This document shows positions 1 to 8,163 of a DNA stretch of 37,148 bases, piece after piece. Made by a program: the position numbers and the translations under genes. Under the pieces are notes generated by a model that was given only the letters and a program-made list of their open reading frames with translations, was not told the DNA's origin and made no database searches. Origin of the DNA: Prevotella sp. CAG:1031 (GTDB lineage Bacteria > Bacteroidota > Bacteroidia > Bacteroidales > Muribaculaceae); the NCBI GenBank assembly GCA_000431215.1, contig HF985551.1:1-37148 (forward strand). Reading direction: 5' to 3'. Position 1 is the first letter of the stretch. Every line of letters starts with the position of its first letter.

Positions 1-352
1 TTGAATCGGATGAGTCGTAGATCGTGAAGTCACTGCGGAAGCCGATATGCGAGGCATATATGCGCAATATGCGGGCAAAAATACTGTGGAATGTTCCCAT
101 CCATATTCTTGAGGCGCAGTCGCTTCCTACAGATGATTCGACACGGTTGCGCATCTCGCGCGCGGCCTTGTTTGTGAATGTAAGAGCCAGAATGGCCTGA
201 GGGGGCAGCCCGAGACGAAGCAGATGGACTATTTTGCGGGTCAGCACACGTGTTTTTCCCGATCCGGCGCCGGCGATTACCAGAGACGGAGCGTCGACGA
301 ATACAACGGCGTCGCGTTGCTGCTCGTTCAGGTCGCTGAGATATTGTTCCAT
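1..352 (-). CDS. UvrD/PcrA-family superfamily 1 DNA helicase, N-terminal part (cut by window edge)
   Basis: Reading the minus strand from the ATG at 352 gives an open frame of about 117 codons that runs off the left edge. It begins MEQYLSDLNEQQRDAV, the Q-motif region of UvrD-like helicases, followed by a Walker A AGAGSGKT and the motif Ia region LTFTNKAAREM, then GTFHSIFARIL. These are diagnostic of superfamily 1A 3'-5' DNA helicases of the PcrA/UvrD type, which unwind DNA in repair and replication restart. The C-terminal two thirds lie outside the window. The start is fixed by a good promoter ending just 9 bases upstream. It follows the glycosyltransferase gene in the same direction but has its own promoter. 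A second, different UvrD-like helicase lies at 25.8-27.8 kb. Confidence 0.93.
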   Translation of the reverse strand, partial: MEQYLSDLNEQQRDAVVFVDAPSLVIAGAGSGKTRVLTRKIVHLLRLGLPPQAILALTFTNKAAREMRNRVESSVGSDCASRIWMGTFHSIFARILRIYASHIGFRSDFTIYDSSDS

Positions 353-360
353 ATTCTTTG

Positions 361-391
361 CAAAAATAACAAAAAAGCCCTGAACGGCAAA
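361..391 (-). promoter_or_regulatory. Bacteroidota-type promoter of the helicase gene
   Basis: On the minus strand TTTG (388-391) is followed after 19 bp by TATTTTTG (361-368), a full match to the TTTG / TAnnTTTG consensus. The last base of the -7 box is 9 nt from the ATG, so the leader should be very short or absent. Confidence 0.7.
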
Positions 392-404
392 GCATAGTCA
401 GATG

Positions 405-1214
405 TCAGTCGGTATTGATGTCTGACAGAATTTTTCTGTTGACGCGTCGACGTTCGGGATCGCGCAGCCAACCCCATTTGTTGAAGTAGCGGGCCATGTT
501 GATGCAGTGGATTGCCAGTAGACGCAGGTTTCGGTATGATGCAGCCCGATGACAGTGGACAACTGTTTCCGAGGGATAATACAGTGTCAGATAGCTGCTG
601 TGGATTCTCCGCGTCAGGTCAATGTCTTCGGGATACATGAAGAAACGCTCGTCGAAAAGCCCTGTATGGCGAAGCGCATCGACGCGGAGAAACATGAAGC
701 TTCCCTGATGATAGGCGACATTGAGTTCGCGTGAATGGTCGAATTCCGACAGTAGATAGCGTTCGTTGCGGCGGCGCATGAGCCATTTGGGAAGGAAACG
801 GCGTCCGAAAACATCGAGAGGTGTCGGAAGAAGCCGCACTGTCGGCTGCAACCGGCCGTCGGGATAGACGATCTTAGGCTGCAACTGTCCGATTTCGGGC
901 CTTCTGTCCATGACTCCGGCGATTCTGACGAGTATTCCGGGCTCGAATCTGACGTCGCTGTTGACAACGAGATGGTAGCGGGCCCCATCGGCGATGGCGC
1001 GGTGGATGGCTTTGTTGTGAGCCGCGCCGTATCCGACGTTTTCCGATGCAATATATTCCACTTTGTCGAACCCTCCGACAAAGAGCCTCAGCCGCTCTTC
1101 AGAGCCGTTGTCGACAATGAATATACGGCTTACGATTGCTGAGTTCAGCGATTCGAGACACTGCCGGAGCTCGTCTTCGTCGGTATGGTATGTTACTATC
1201 GAGACTGTCATCAT
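405..1214 (-). CDS. family 2 glycosyltransferase (rhamnosyltransferase-like)
   Basis: A 269-residue GT-A fold enzyme predicted to transfer a sugar from a nucleotide donor onto a surface glycan at the cytoplasmic face of the membrane. Visible landmarks are the N-terminal strand VSIVTYH, VDNGS at 34-38, the NVGYGAAHNKAI segment (59-70) common in WbbL-type rhamnosyltransferases, an NSDV stretch (85-88) standing where the metal-binding acidic motif is expected, and PEDIDL (195-200) as the likely catalytic-base region. No membrane segment is seen. It starts 7 bp after the stop of the exported protein at 1222-2502 and is probably the last gene of that long operon, though nothing links its chemistry to the upstream proteases. 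Acceptor and donor cannot be told. The second Met (1211) is an equally good start. Confidence 0.88.
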   Translation of the reverse strand: MMTVSIVTYHTDEDELRQCLESLNSAIVSRIFIVDNGSEERLRLFVGGFDKVEYIASENVGYGAAHNKAIHRAIADGARYHLVVNSDVRFEPGILVRIAGVMDRRPEIGQLQPKIVYPDGRLQPTVRLLPTPLDVFGRRFLPKWLMRRRNERYLLSEFDHSRELNVAYHQGSFMFLRVDALRHTGLFDERFFMYPEDIDLTRRIHSSYLTLYYPSETVVHCHRAASYRNLRLLAIHCINMARYFNKWGWLRDPERRRVNRKILSDINTD

Positions 1215-1221
1215 GGTTTTG

Positions 1222-2502
1222 TCATTTTTTCTGACCCGGGGCGGAAGATGGCCGTGATTTTGCCGGCGACGCTACCGTTGTCAGAGGAAGCCCGGTGAGA
1301 TCGGTCAGCGCTGTTTTCAATGTGCTTGAATATGACGATTTTACGAGCTGGGTGCCATATTGGTTCCAGAGCGTGGTGAAATATTCCTCGACTTCGCCGC
1401 TCCGCTGCTGCATCTGCCGTAGCCGCTTATAGTCTTCGCGCCAGTGGCGAGCCTTGTCGCTGTTGTCAGCGAAACGACACGATTCGCTGACTTTTACTTT
1501 GATGGTATATTCGCCGGTGCCCCACATCGGGCGTCCGTTGCTGAGCGGCATGTAGGAGCGCGGCACGACAAAACTGTCACCTTCGACGCGCAGAAGGTGG
1601 CTGTTCAGAAAACTCTCGCGCTCGTTTTCGGGCAGTTTCTGCGCCCGGTCGATTATCGCTTTTCTTGAATAGCTGAACAGCCTGACGTTGTCGGGTATGG
1701 CGATGTCGAAGGTGAAGTTTCCGAGTTCTACATCTTTATGGATTTGTATTGCCTGATTGATCCACGACGAAAAGATCGAAAAACTGATTTTCACCCTCAG
1801 GTCGTTGCGCTCGTCGAATGAGAAGCCGTTTCCTCCTGTGCCGGGGCGCACAATCGAATCTCCTTTTAACGCGGTACGGCCGTGGCGAAGGTCGCTTATT
1901 GTCTTGATTCCGTTGGCTGTGAGGTTGGGGAGATGGCAATTGTAGGGATAGAAAGCCATCGAGTCGATGACGAGTGTGAACTTGCTGTGGCGGAAAAGAT
2001 GCTCGAGATTATTGCGGTCGATGCTACAGCTCAAGTAGATGACCTCGTTGCCGTTGCGGATTCCGCGAATCTCTATTCCGTCGAAGTTTATGTCGCTCGG
2101 GTCGAGAGCTCCGAAGCGCGAGTTTGAGGCGTAGAAATCGCGTATGCCGCGAATCGACGAGATGCTGTCGGTGTAGCTGTTCTCGTTCATGATCATTTTC
2201 ATCCATTCGGCCTTCTGTTTTTTCCGATAGTTGATGAGATTGAAAGTTTCGGTCACGACGGCGTCGACGAGGCCACCGACAACACCGATTCCGAGTGTCG
2301 TTCCTATGTCGGCGAGAATACCGCGGTCTTGCGCCGAGCCGTTGAGCTGTTCCATAGTGCGGGTTATCTCATTGCGGGTGTCGGCAGGCATCTGGCGTAC
2401 ATAGACCTCCCAGCTGTCGACGTTGACGGCCGGATTATTGTCGCGGGCCGCAATCTGCAAAGCGGCGAAAAGCAGTGTCAGAATGATGATAGGGTATTTC
2501 AT
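1222..2502 (-). CDS. exported protein of unknown function with glycine-rich hydrophobic segment
   Basis: I do not recognise the family. The 426-residue product begins MKYPIIILTLLFAALQIAA, a clear Sec signal peptide with probable cleavage after residue 19. The open frame extends 41 codons further upstream but into the CHAT gene, so the ATG at 2502 is preferred. Residues 61-92 form a glycine-rich, mostly hydrophobic stretch (DIGTTLGIGVVGGLVDAVV) followed by a basic patch (YRKKQK), resembling a membrane-inserting or packing helix. The rest looks like a soluble mixed alpha/beta region, and the tail is low-complexity and rich in Ser, Pro and Lys. There is no lipobox. It starts 13 bp after the CHAT gene and almost certainly shares its transcript. 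It could be a structural partner, substrate or effector of the neighbouring proteases; that is inference. Confidence 0.8.
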   Translation of the reverse strand: MKYPIIILTLLFAALQIAARDNNPAVNVDSWEVYVRQMPADTRNEITRTMEQLNGSAQDRGILADIGTTLGIGVVGGLVDAVVTETFNLINYRKKQKAEWMKMIMNENSYTDSISSIRGIRDFYASNSRFGALDPSDINFDGIEIRGIRNGNEVIYLSCSIDRNNLEHLFRHSKFTLVIDSMAFYPYNCHLPNLTANGIKTISDLRHGRTALKGDSIVRPGTGGNGFSFDERNDLRVKISFSIFSSWINQAIQIHKDVELGNFTFDIAIPDNVRLFSYSRKAIIDRAQKLPENERESFLNSHLLRVEGDSFVVPRSYMPLSNGRPMWGTGEYTIKVKVSESCRFADNSDKARHWREDYKRLRQMQQRSGEVEEYFTTLWNQYGTQLVKSSYSSTLKTALTDLTGLPLTTVASPAKSRPSSAPGQKK

Positions 2503-2515
2503 AGTCAGTGAGGAT

Positions 2516-4642
2516 TTATTCGAGGGCGTCGATAAGAATGAACGCATTGCTTCGGGAGGGCGCCTCAAACGGGTGAAGGTTTTCGGTCGTTTCTTTATAT
2601 GATAGTGTGGCCGGATCGAAGACATAGACTGTCTGATCCGGCAGGGTTACATCGATGAGCGCTTTGCGGGCAGCGGCGAAAGCGCGCCGCGGTGTCATGC
2701 CTTCGGCGAGGTTGGCATAGAAGAGGCGCATGAGGCGGCTGGTGGCATCGCTCTCCACAGTCCATAAGCTCAGCAGCATGGCGTCGACTCCGGCATTTTT
2801 CAGCGCCCGCTGAATGCCGAAGACGCCGTCGGAGGTTATGACTCCGAGGGCGCTCTGACATGCCGCAACGGTGAAAAGCCGGCAACGGCGCAGGTCAAGA
2901 TCGCGGATCTCGCGTGCCGAAAGAAGTCCGTCGGCCATTGTGTATGGGTCGAGAGAGCTGTTGCCGAGATTGGGATTTACGCCTGCAAAGGCTATTATGT
3001 TCTGCGACAGACAATCGTCGGTGGCGGTAGGTTTGATGTCGGTAGCCATCGGTGTACGGCCCCGGAAGCATCCGTGAGTAGAGACGATTATTGATTCGTA
3101 ATCGGGCGCTTCGGTTCGGAACGCCGCCTCCGAGGCATACTGAAGAGCCATTCTGCGGTCGAGTTTATTGTTGCGGTCTTCGAGAATGGTCGACGTCTCG
3201 TCGAACTGGGCGGCGAGGATAGGGAAGAATGTGCCCTGATAGCTGCTGAACGCCCTCTGATCGTTGTCGGTGGCGCTCAAGTCGAGCCACGCGTTGTAGT
3301 TGATGTCGCCAACCAACAGCATTGGCTTTTCAGCTCTGACGCTGCGGGGAGGTTCCATGAGGCGGCGTGTCGAGGTCAGTCGGTAAACCTCGCGTTCAGC
3401 CGCTCCCTGAAGGTATTCGATTGCAAGACGATGGATATATCCGTCTGGCGCAAAGTAAAGCCTGTCGACGCCCTCGAGCGACTGGATAAGCGGGTTCGTC
3501 CACACCAGGTCGTTGACGCTCTCGCTTTCATAGATATAGTCTTTGTCATATATTTCCGTAGTTTCCAGACCTTCGCCGGCCTCTTCCAGAACGGCCGCCG
3601 GTCGAGTGAGTTTTATAAATTTCGGCTCACCTGTCGGATATACGATGACAACCGCCATCTCAGCCACACTGTCTTTTTCGTATGCAATGAATTCGGCTGC
3701 TGCCTGACCGCGCTTGAGCTTTTTCTGGATATCAGTCCATCGGTAGTTGAGTGACTTGAGAGCTTTTTTCGACGCTTTTCCGTTTCCCGACCGTTGAAGA
3801 AGTTCAAGAAGCAGCCCCTTTGAAAAAAGAGCTACGTCGTAAAGAAATCCGGGGTCGGCCTCTTCGAGCAGATAGCAGTCGGCTATGAACGGACGAAGCT
3901 GATGCCAGAACTGTTCGCGCTCGATGGCGTTCATGTCGGCGAAGTTTGCCATGGCGAACTTTTTCTGCTTATCGAAATACCTTTTATATGCTGTCAGGGC
4001 TCCTTCCTTGTCGACGTCGGCCAGAAGGAGAATCTTTGCATACATTCTTTCGGCATTGGTATATGCACGGCTGTTGCGGTCAAGTGCTTTCGCAAGTTCT
4101 CCGGCCGCCATCTCCAGGGCCTCGTCGATTTTTCTGTTCCGGGCCATTGTCAGTGCGTACGACAGCTTGTGGGTAAGATAGTTGTCGTCGCCGACGCGGT
4201 ATCTTCCGCCATATTCGATTATATCGTCGGCTGTCTTCAGCAGTTCCTCGGCCTGGTCATATTCGCCGAGCCGATAATGGAGCTGGGCACGTTCGCGAGG
4301 CAGAAGAAGGTCGAGTCCATGGAAGTCGACGCCGCTGTTGCGGTCGATAAGGTTTTGTGCCTCGCGATAGCAGTAATCGGCCATATAAAACTGATCATCC
4401 TCATAATACTGGTTGCCGCGGAGTTTCAACAGCGCGGCCTTATAATCGATGAGGTTGTTATTACCCATTCCCCCCGCATTGAGAATAAAGTCGATAGAGT
4501 CGGCGCATGCTTTGATTTTGTCGACCTGTCCGAGCTCGTATGCGCGGTTGCCTTCGCTGATGAGCGAGTCAATCAGCTTGTGGGCGTCGGCTCCGAGCCG
4601 GATGGCGAACACCATTAATATATATATGGCGAGCCGTCTCAT
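2516..4642 (-). CDS. exported TPR-CHAT domain protein (caspase-like cysteine protease)
   Basis: The 708-residue product has a short N-terminal signal sequence (about 1-20), helical repeats of TPR type over roughly 25-290, and a C-terminal CHAT domain (about 310-708). The CHAT catalytic dyad is intact: His523 in STHG and Cys595 in VAACQSALG, with the usual downstream DGVFGIQRALKNAGVDAML and SLWTV strands. The protein ends FILIDALE, the normal CHAT C-terminal strand. CHAT peptidases are clan CD proteases related to caspases and separase; TPR-CHAT forms are known as Csx29 in Craspase and as activators of bacterial gasdermins. Unlike those, this one looks exported. It overlaps the upstream gene by 4 bp (4639-4642) and sits in the operon with a trypsin-like protease. 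The substrate is unknown. Confidence 0.9.
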   Translation of the reverse strand: MRRLAIYILMVFAIRLGADAHKLIDSLISEGNRAYELGQVDKIKACADSIDFILNAGGMGNNNLIDYKAALLKLRGNQYYEDDQFYMADYCYREAQNLIDRNSGVDFHGLDLLLPRERAQLHYRLGEYDQAEELLKTADDIIEYGGRYRVGDDNYLTHKLSYALTMARNRKIDEALEMAAGELAKALDRNSRAYTNAERMYAKILLLADVDKEGALTAYKRYFDKQKKFAMANFADMNAIEREQFWHQLRPFIADCYLLEEADPGFLYDVALFSKGLLLELLQRSGNGKASKKALKSLNYRWTDIQKKLKRGQAAAEFIAYEKDSVAEMAVVIVYPTGEPKFIKLTRPAAVLEEAGEGLETTEIYDKDYIYESESVNDLVWTNPLIQSLEGVDRLYFAPDGYIHRLAIEYLQGAAEREVYRLTSTRRLMEPPRSVRAEKPMLLVGDINYNAWLDLSATDNDQRAFSSYQGTFFPILAAQFDETSTILEDRNNKLDRRMALQYASEAAFRTEAPDYESIIVSTHGCFRGRTPMATDIKPTATDDCLSQNIIAFAGVNPNLGNSSLDPYTMADGLLSAREIRDLDLRRCRLFTVAACQSALGVITSDGVFGIQRALKNAGVDAMLLSLWTVESDATSRLMRLFYANLAEGMTPRRAFAAARKALIDVTLPDQTVYVFDPATLSYKETTENLHPFEAPSRSNAFILIDALE

Positions 4643-5259
4643 TTCCGCGTATTATGGTTGATTATGACATAGGAAACCGGCTCGTCGGAATTATTCCCGA
4701 TCTTAAGCAACAGCGGCTTGTCTTTCAGAGCGACTCCGGTTATACACACTTCGCCGTCGGGAAGTTCCCTGACGGAAAATTTTTGCCCTTCATTGACGAC
4801 CGAAACCTTAAGCCGCGCTTTTTCACCTCCGTAGGGCATGACGATGAATGTCTGAAGACCCCAGCGCCCCGGCAGATTATAGGTGACGGATTTTTTTGCT
4901 TTAATGGTTTTCTCGACGAGAGAGTAATTATACCTCATGTCGGCGCCGTTCAGATATAATCCTGTGGTTGTCTGATAGCGTTCGGCGTTTTCGGCATTTG
5001 TCATTACAGCATTCAGCCTGAATCCGGCTACGCCGTCGCTTATCCGGCACTCGGCATTGCGGTTGATGCGCAGCTCGTCCATAGGCGTCCATAACTTGTC
5101 GGACGAAAGTTTGCTGACGGCGTTTCTGAAGGCTTTTTCGCCTCCTTTGCGCAGATTGGCCACAACAGACTGCAGTTTCTGCATTTCGGGGTCGAGGGCG
5201 GCGGCACGGGCACCGACTACAGATAGCAATATAATCGTCAGGATAATAAGCTTTTTCAT
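4639..5259 (-). CDS. small exported protein of unknown function
   Basis: This is a 206-residue protein with a signal peptide (MKKLIILTIILLSVVGARA, probable cleavage after residue 19-20). The remainder has no motif I recognise. It contains an N-terminal helical stretch (LQSVVANLRKGGEKAFRNAV), then what looks like a beta-rich region with polar strands. No transmembrane helix beyond the signal peptide and no lipobox are seen. Its start overlaps the kinase-like gene (5256-5259) and its end overlaps the CHAT gene (4639-4642), so translation is probably coupled to both. The position suggests a periplasmic partner, inhibitor or substrate of the CHAT or trypsin-like protease, but nothing in the sequence proves this. 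Confidence 0.8.
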   Translation of the reverse strand: MKKLIILTIILLSVVGARAAALDPEMQKLQSVVANLRKGGEKAFRNAVSKLSSDKLWTPMDELRINRNAECRISDGVAGFRLNAVMTNAENAERYQTTTGLYLNGADMRYNYSLVEKTIKAKKSVTYNLPGRWGLQTFIVMPYGGEKARLKVSVVNEGQKFSVRELPDGEVCITGVALKDKPLLLKIGNNSDEPVSYVIINHNTRK

Positions 5260-5810
5260 CGTTGTTCCATAATTTCTGGCCAGTATTTTTCGAGATTTCC
5301 ATCGGTCGGGAATGCCGGGGCGGGTGTATGTGTCTGCCCGCTCTCGCTCTTCGCGGACGCAAGCTGCTGCAGCTCTTTTTCGGCGATAGCGGCGATTGAT
5401 TCAAGCGTAGGACGATTTTCCGGATTAAAATTCAGGCTGTCGGCTATAATTGAATTGAGGCTGTCGAGTCCTTGTCGCATAATGGGAATCGGAGTATTGG
5501 CATTCTGAACCGAACCTCCCCTGCCATGAAATATGTCGATGCCCATAAATATGAAAAAGACCGAAGCTGCCAGCGCCCACGAAGCTGAGTAGCCTTCGGG
5601 CGCTTTATAGCGGGTGTTGTCGCCTCTGTTGTTTTCGGCGAGCGCGAAGCCGCTGTTGTCGATGAATATGGTGTCGGGACATATTGCGATACGCGATGTA
5701 TCGGCGCTTCGGGCTATGTCGTGAAGAATCTGCCATGCCGTTTTCTCGTCGATTTCTCCGGCCAATGCTGATGCCGGGCCCTCAGGGTATTTTTCGGAAT
5801 ATTTGATCAT
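5256..5810 (-). CDS. degenerate protein-kinase-like C-lobe (pseudokinase fragment)
   Basis: The 184-residue protein matches the layout of the C-lobe of a Hanks-type kinase but without a working active site. QILHDIARSADTS (27-39) resembles the helix before the catalytic loop. RIAICPDTIFIDNSGFALAE (40-59) aligns with the catalytic loop and DFG region, but the HRD Asp, the Lys, the Asn and the DFG are all replaced. YKAPEGYS (68-75) keeps the APE motif, SWALAASVFFIFMGIDIFHGR (77-97) matches the helix-F region, and LNFNPENRPTLESI (126-139) matches the closing Arg helix. The Gly-rich loop and the VAIK lysine are absent because there is no N-lobe. The C-terminal 40 residues look disordered. It overlaps both neighbours by 4 bp. 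I infer a binding or scaffold role beside the FHA protein, not phosphotransfer. Confidence in kinase ancestry is about 0.7. Confidence 0.75.
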   Translation of the reverse strand: MIKYSEKYPEGPASALAGEIDEKTAWQILHDIARSADTSRIAICPDTIFIDNSGFALAENNRGDNTRYKAPEGYSASWALAASVFFIFMGIDIFHGRGGSVQNANTPIPIMRQGLDSLNSIIADSLNFNPENRPTLESIAAIAEKELQQLASAKSESGQTHTPAPAFPTDGNLEKYWPEIMEQR

Positions 5811-7087
5811 TTGAGTGTGTTGATCTCTGGTGAAGGGACTGAATAGGCCCGGCTCATCCGTTTGTCGTCGACAACCGAGACGATGCCTACGGCGCGGAAT
5901 CCGAACCTGTCGCGGACTATGACGGGGCCACCGGAGTATCCCGGCGTGAGGCCGCCTTCATGGGTGAGCAGCATCAGTCGGCCCGGCTGTTCGGTCAGGT
6001 CAGACAATGGGAGCCGCAACTCATCGGAGCAGTGTTCGAGGCGCGCACCGTTGACGCCTGTTACAGGATAACCGAAGAAGGTCAGCCGTTTGCCTTCATG
6101 GAGCAGACGCCTGAGGTCTGTCGAGTCGGCCAGCGCTATTGAGCCGGCGCGGTTGAAACGGGTTGCTGCGATGTCGCCGAGCATCATGTCGCAACGGCGG
6201 TAGCGGTGAGAGATACTGCGCCAATAGAACGGGGTGGAATAATCGCCGAGTTCGACGATATCGTCGTTAGAGGTGTTAAGAGAGAATCTGTCGGAACTGA
6301 CAACCGTCTGGTGGCCGTTTTCGTCGGTGAGGGTAATGAAGGAACGTAGCCTGAGGCTGTCGGTGCCGGAAATCTGATTGGCTGTCTCTACAGCGAGTGC
6401 CCGTGTCACAGGCCATTCGGATAGGGTGGGCAGACGCCCGAAGTCTACCGGATTGACAGCATTGAGCCATGGTTGCAGACAATGGCGGGCGGTAACGAGC
6501 AGAGAGTCGGTTGTCAGGAAGGCCGATCCGACAGGAGGCGTTTCGTAAACGAAAGATTCCAGTACTTTCCCGGAGGCGACGTCGACGAGCTGAATGGAGT
6601 CGACGCGCGTCATGAACATTGACGATGCGATTTCTTCAGCCATGGAGCCGGTTATCCGCTCGCGGTTATAGTCATAGATGAAAAACGCTCCTACAGCCGC
6701 GATGGTAAGAACCAGAATTGCGAGAAGCTTTGTCAGAGGACTTGAACGGTGTTCTATTCTGATTACACTGTGGCGTTCGTTGGCATCTCTCACTTCGTTG
6801 AAACGAAACCGGCTGCCGCCTGCTTCGATGACGTCGCCGTCGGTCAGATAGCATACTCGGTTTATCGGTTCTCCGTTGACAAAAACAGCGACAGACGGAC
6901 TGCATCTTATTATGTGCCAGCCACGGCCGTCAGTGTCGGGCTTTATCTTGGCAACCACCGGGTCGAAGGCAGGGGAGCTGTCAGGTAGTCTGAGGTCGCA
7001 ACCGTCGATACTTCCGATGACAGCCGTGCGGTCGCCGGCGCCGCGAAAAATACGGTCGTGTGATGTCAGAGTATAATGCTTATCCAT
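5807..7087 (-). CDS. FHA domain - transmembrane - trypsin-like serine protease
   Basis: This 426-residue protein has three visible parts. Residues 1-105 look like an FHA domain (IGSIDGCDLRLP, then VFVNGEPIN and LTDGDVIEAGGSRFRF). Residues 118-138 form a single hydrophobic helix. Residues 175-426 form a trypsin-like domain with His202 in TARHC, Asp305 in GDIAATR (Asp300 is the alternative) and Ser385 in GYSGGPV, so the triad looks complete. The expected topology is FHA in the cytoplasm and protease in the periplasm. The FHA fold lacks the usual GR arginine (GS here) and the Ser/His pair that contact phosphothreonine, so phosphopeptide binding is doubtful. It overlaps the pseudokinase gene by 4 bp and the upstream gene by 8 bp. 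It probably couples a cytoplasmic interaction to proteolysis in the envelope. Confidence 0.88.
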   Translation of the reverse strand: MDKHYTLTSHDRIFRGAGDRTAVIGSIDGCDLRLPDSSPAFDPVVAKIKPDTDGRGWHIIRCSPSVAVFVNGEPINRVCYLTDGDVIEAGGSRFRFNEVRDANERHSVIRIEHRSSPLTKLLAILVLTIAAVGAFFIYDYNRERITGSMAEEIASSMFMTRVDSIQLVDVASGKVLESFVYETPPVGSAFLTTDSLLVTARHCLQPWLNAVNPVDFGRLPTLSEWPVTRALAVETANQISGTDSLRLRSFITLTDENGHQTVVSSDRFSLNTSNDDIVELGDYSTPFYWRSISHRYRRCDMMLGDIAATRFNRAGSIALADSTDLRRLLHEGKRLTFFGYPVTGVNGARLEHCSDELRLPLSDLTEQPGRLMLLTHEGGLTPGYSGGPVIVRDRFGFRAVGIVSVVDDKRMSRAYSVPSPEINTLK

Positions 7088-8159
7088 TATTGCGGTCGTT
7101 GAAGGTCTTGACTATTAGCGGTATGGCGGCTATTATATCTCTGTCGTAGCGCGTGACTGGCAGTCCGGATTCGTCGACACCCAGTTCATCGAATGAACAT
7201 AGGTCGAAATGGGCTCCCCGTTCAAGTTTATATTTTTTCTTCAGCGATACCGGATGCTTTCCACGATATTCGCTGTCGGTAAGTCGTCGGCGCATATCCT
7301 CTTCGATTTCAGCGCGTTCTTTGTCGGTACAGGGGCGGTTCCCCTGCAAAAGACGCTCTATAACCCATCGGTTGTGCTCGATGGCTGTGAGGAATTCTAT
7401 TTCGTCGGCCGAAACGGCGTAGAAGTTTGCCCAGTCGTTCCGATTATGCCCCAACAGCAACATCTTCTGCTCGATAGACATTACATTGAAGAGGTTGGAA
7501 TTACGGGCGGTGTCGTCAGAGACCTTTTCCCATGCCTCATCGACCTCGTTCTGAGGAAGCTCGTTAGGAACACCTCGCTTCGCGAAACTGAGATTGTAGA
7601 CATAGTTGACATATTTTGCCATTTCGGTGAATTCTTTTCTCATGGCATTTTTCGCAGACCGATCATCGTCGCGGATGTCGACAACCGGTTTGCTGCCGAG
7701 CCGTCGCCGAAGAATTTCAGCATAGTTTCTGTTGCGGTCGGGATTGTCGAATCCCAGATAAACTGTCAGCTGTCTGTCAGGGTCTGAAGCCCAGAGTCGC
7801 ATTTTTGCCTGAACCGCGTCCGATGAGATTTTCCCGATAACGAATTCCCATTCCGTGCCAACGAAGTCGGGCCTCTTTCCGTAATACAGCGGCTTATATA
7901 GTCTGACTTGCGGAATTTCGCCCCGCAAGTCGACGACGCGCCTGAATGAGTTTTCAATCAGCTCCTTACGTATGAACATGAAGTCGTCGATGAAGTCGGT
8001 GTCGTCGGTGACGACACTGATGCGGGTTCGTTTCGACGGATTGCTGACATACGCTCCGCTCTGGTGGCTGTTGGCATAGAGCGGAAGTGTCTCTGCGAGG
8101 GCATCGGCCTCACCGAAGCATACAATATGTGGCGTAGGGAATGGCTTGCGGGTTATCAT
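7080..8159 (-). CDS. soluble Rossmann-like protein with C-terminal RyR-like domain
   Basis: The 359-residue protein has no signal peptide and no membrane helix. Its start (PHIVCFGEADALAETLPLYA, 10-29) looks like the first strand and nucleotide-binding turn of a Rossmann fold, followed by ISVVTDD (47-53). Residues 252-350 resemble an RyR (ryanodine-receptor repeat) domain: EFLTAIEHNRWVIERLLQGN, later GAHFDLCSFDEL and YDRDIIAAIP. Both halves correspond in order to the C-terminal half of the 795-residue protein upstream, so the two appear paralogous. Bacterial RyR domains have been proposed as small-molecule (nucleotide-derived) sensors in conflict systems; that role is family-level proposal, not shown here. 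The gene overlaps the FHA-trypsin gene by 8 bp. Confidence 0.75.
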   Translation of the reverse strand: MITRKPFPTPHIVCFGEADALAETLPLYANSHQSGAYVSNPSKRTRISVVTDDTDFIDDFMFIRKELIENSFRRVVDLRGEIPQVRLYKPLYYGKRPDFVGTEWEFVIGKISSDAVQAKMRLWASDPDRQLTVYLGFDNPDRNRNYAEILRRRLGSKPVVDIRDDDRSAKNAMRKEFTEMAKYVNYVYNLSFAKRGVPNELPQNEVDEAWEKVSDDTARNSNLFNVMSIEQKMLLLGHNRNDWANFYAVSADEIEFLTAIEHNRWVIERLLQGNRPCTDKERAEIEEDMRRRLTDSEYRGKHPVSLKKKYKLERGAHFDLCSFDELGVDESGLPVTRYDRDIIAAIPLIVKTFNDRNNG

Positions 8160-8163
8160 GGAG

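Noticed and set aside
5256..5810. Calling the 184-residue protein an active Ser/Thr kinase
   Set aside because: It lacks the N-lobe and the HRD, DFG and catalytic lysine residues. Only C-lobe shape features remain.
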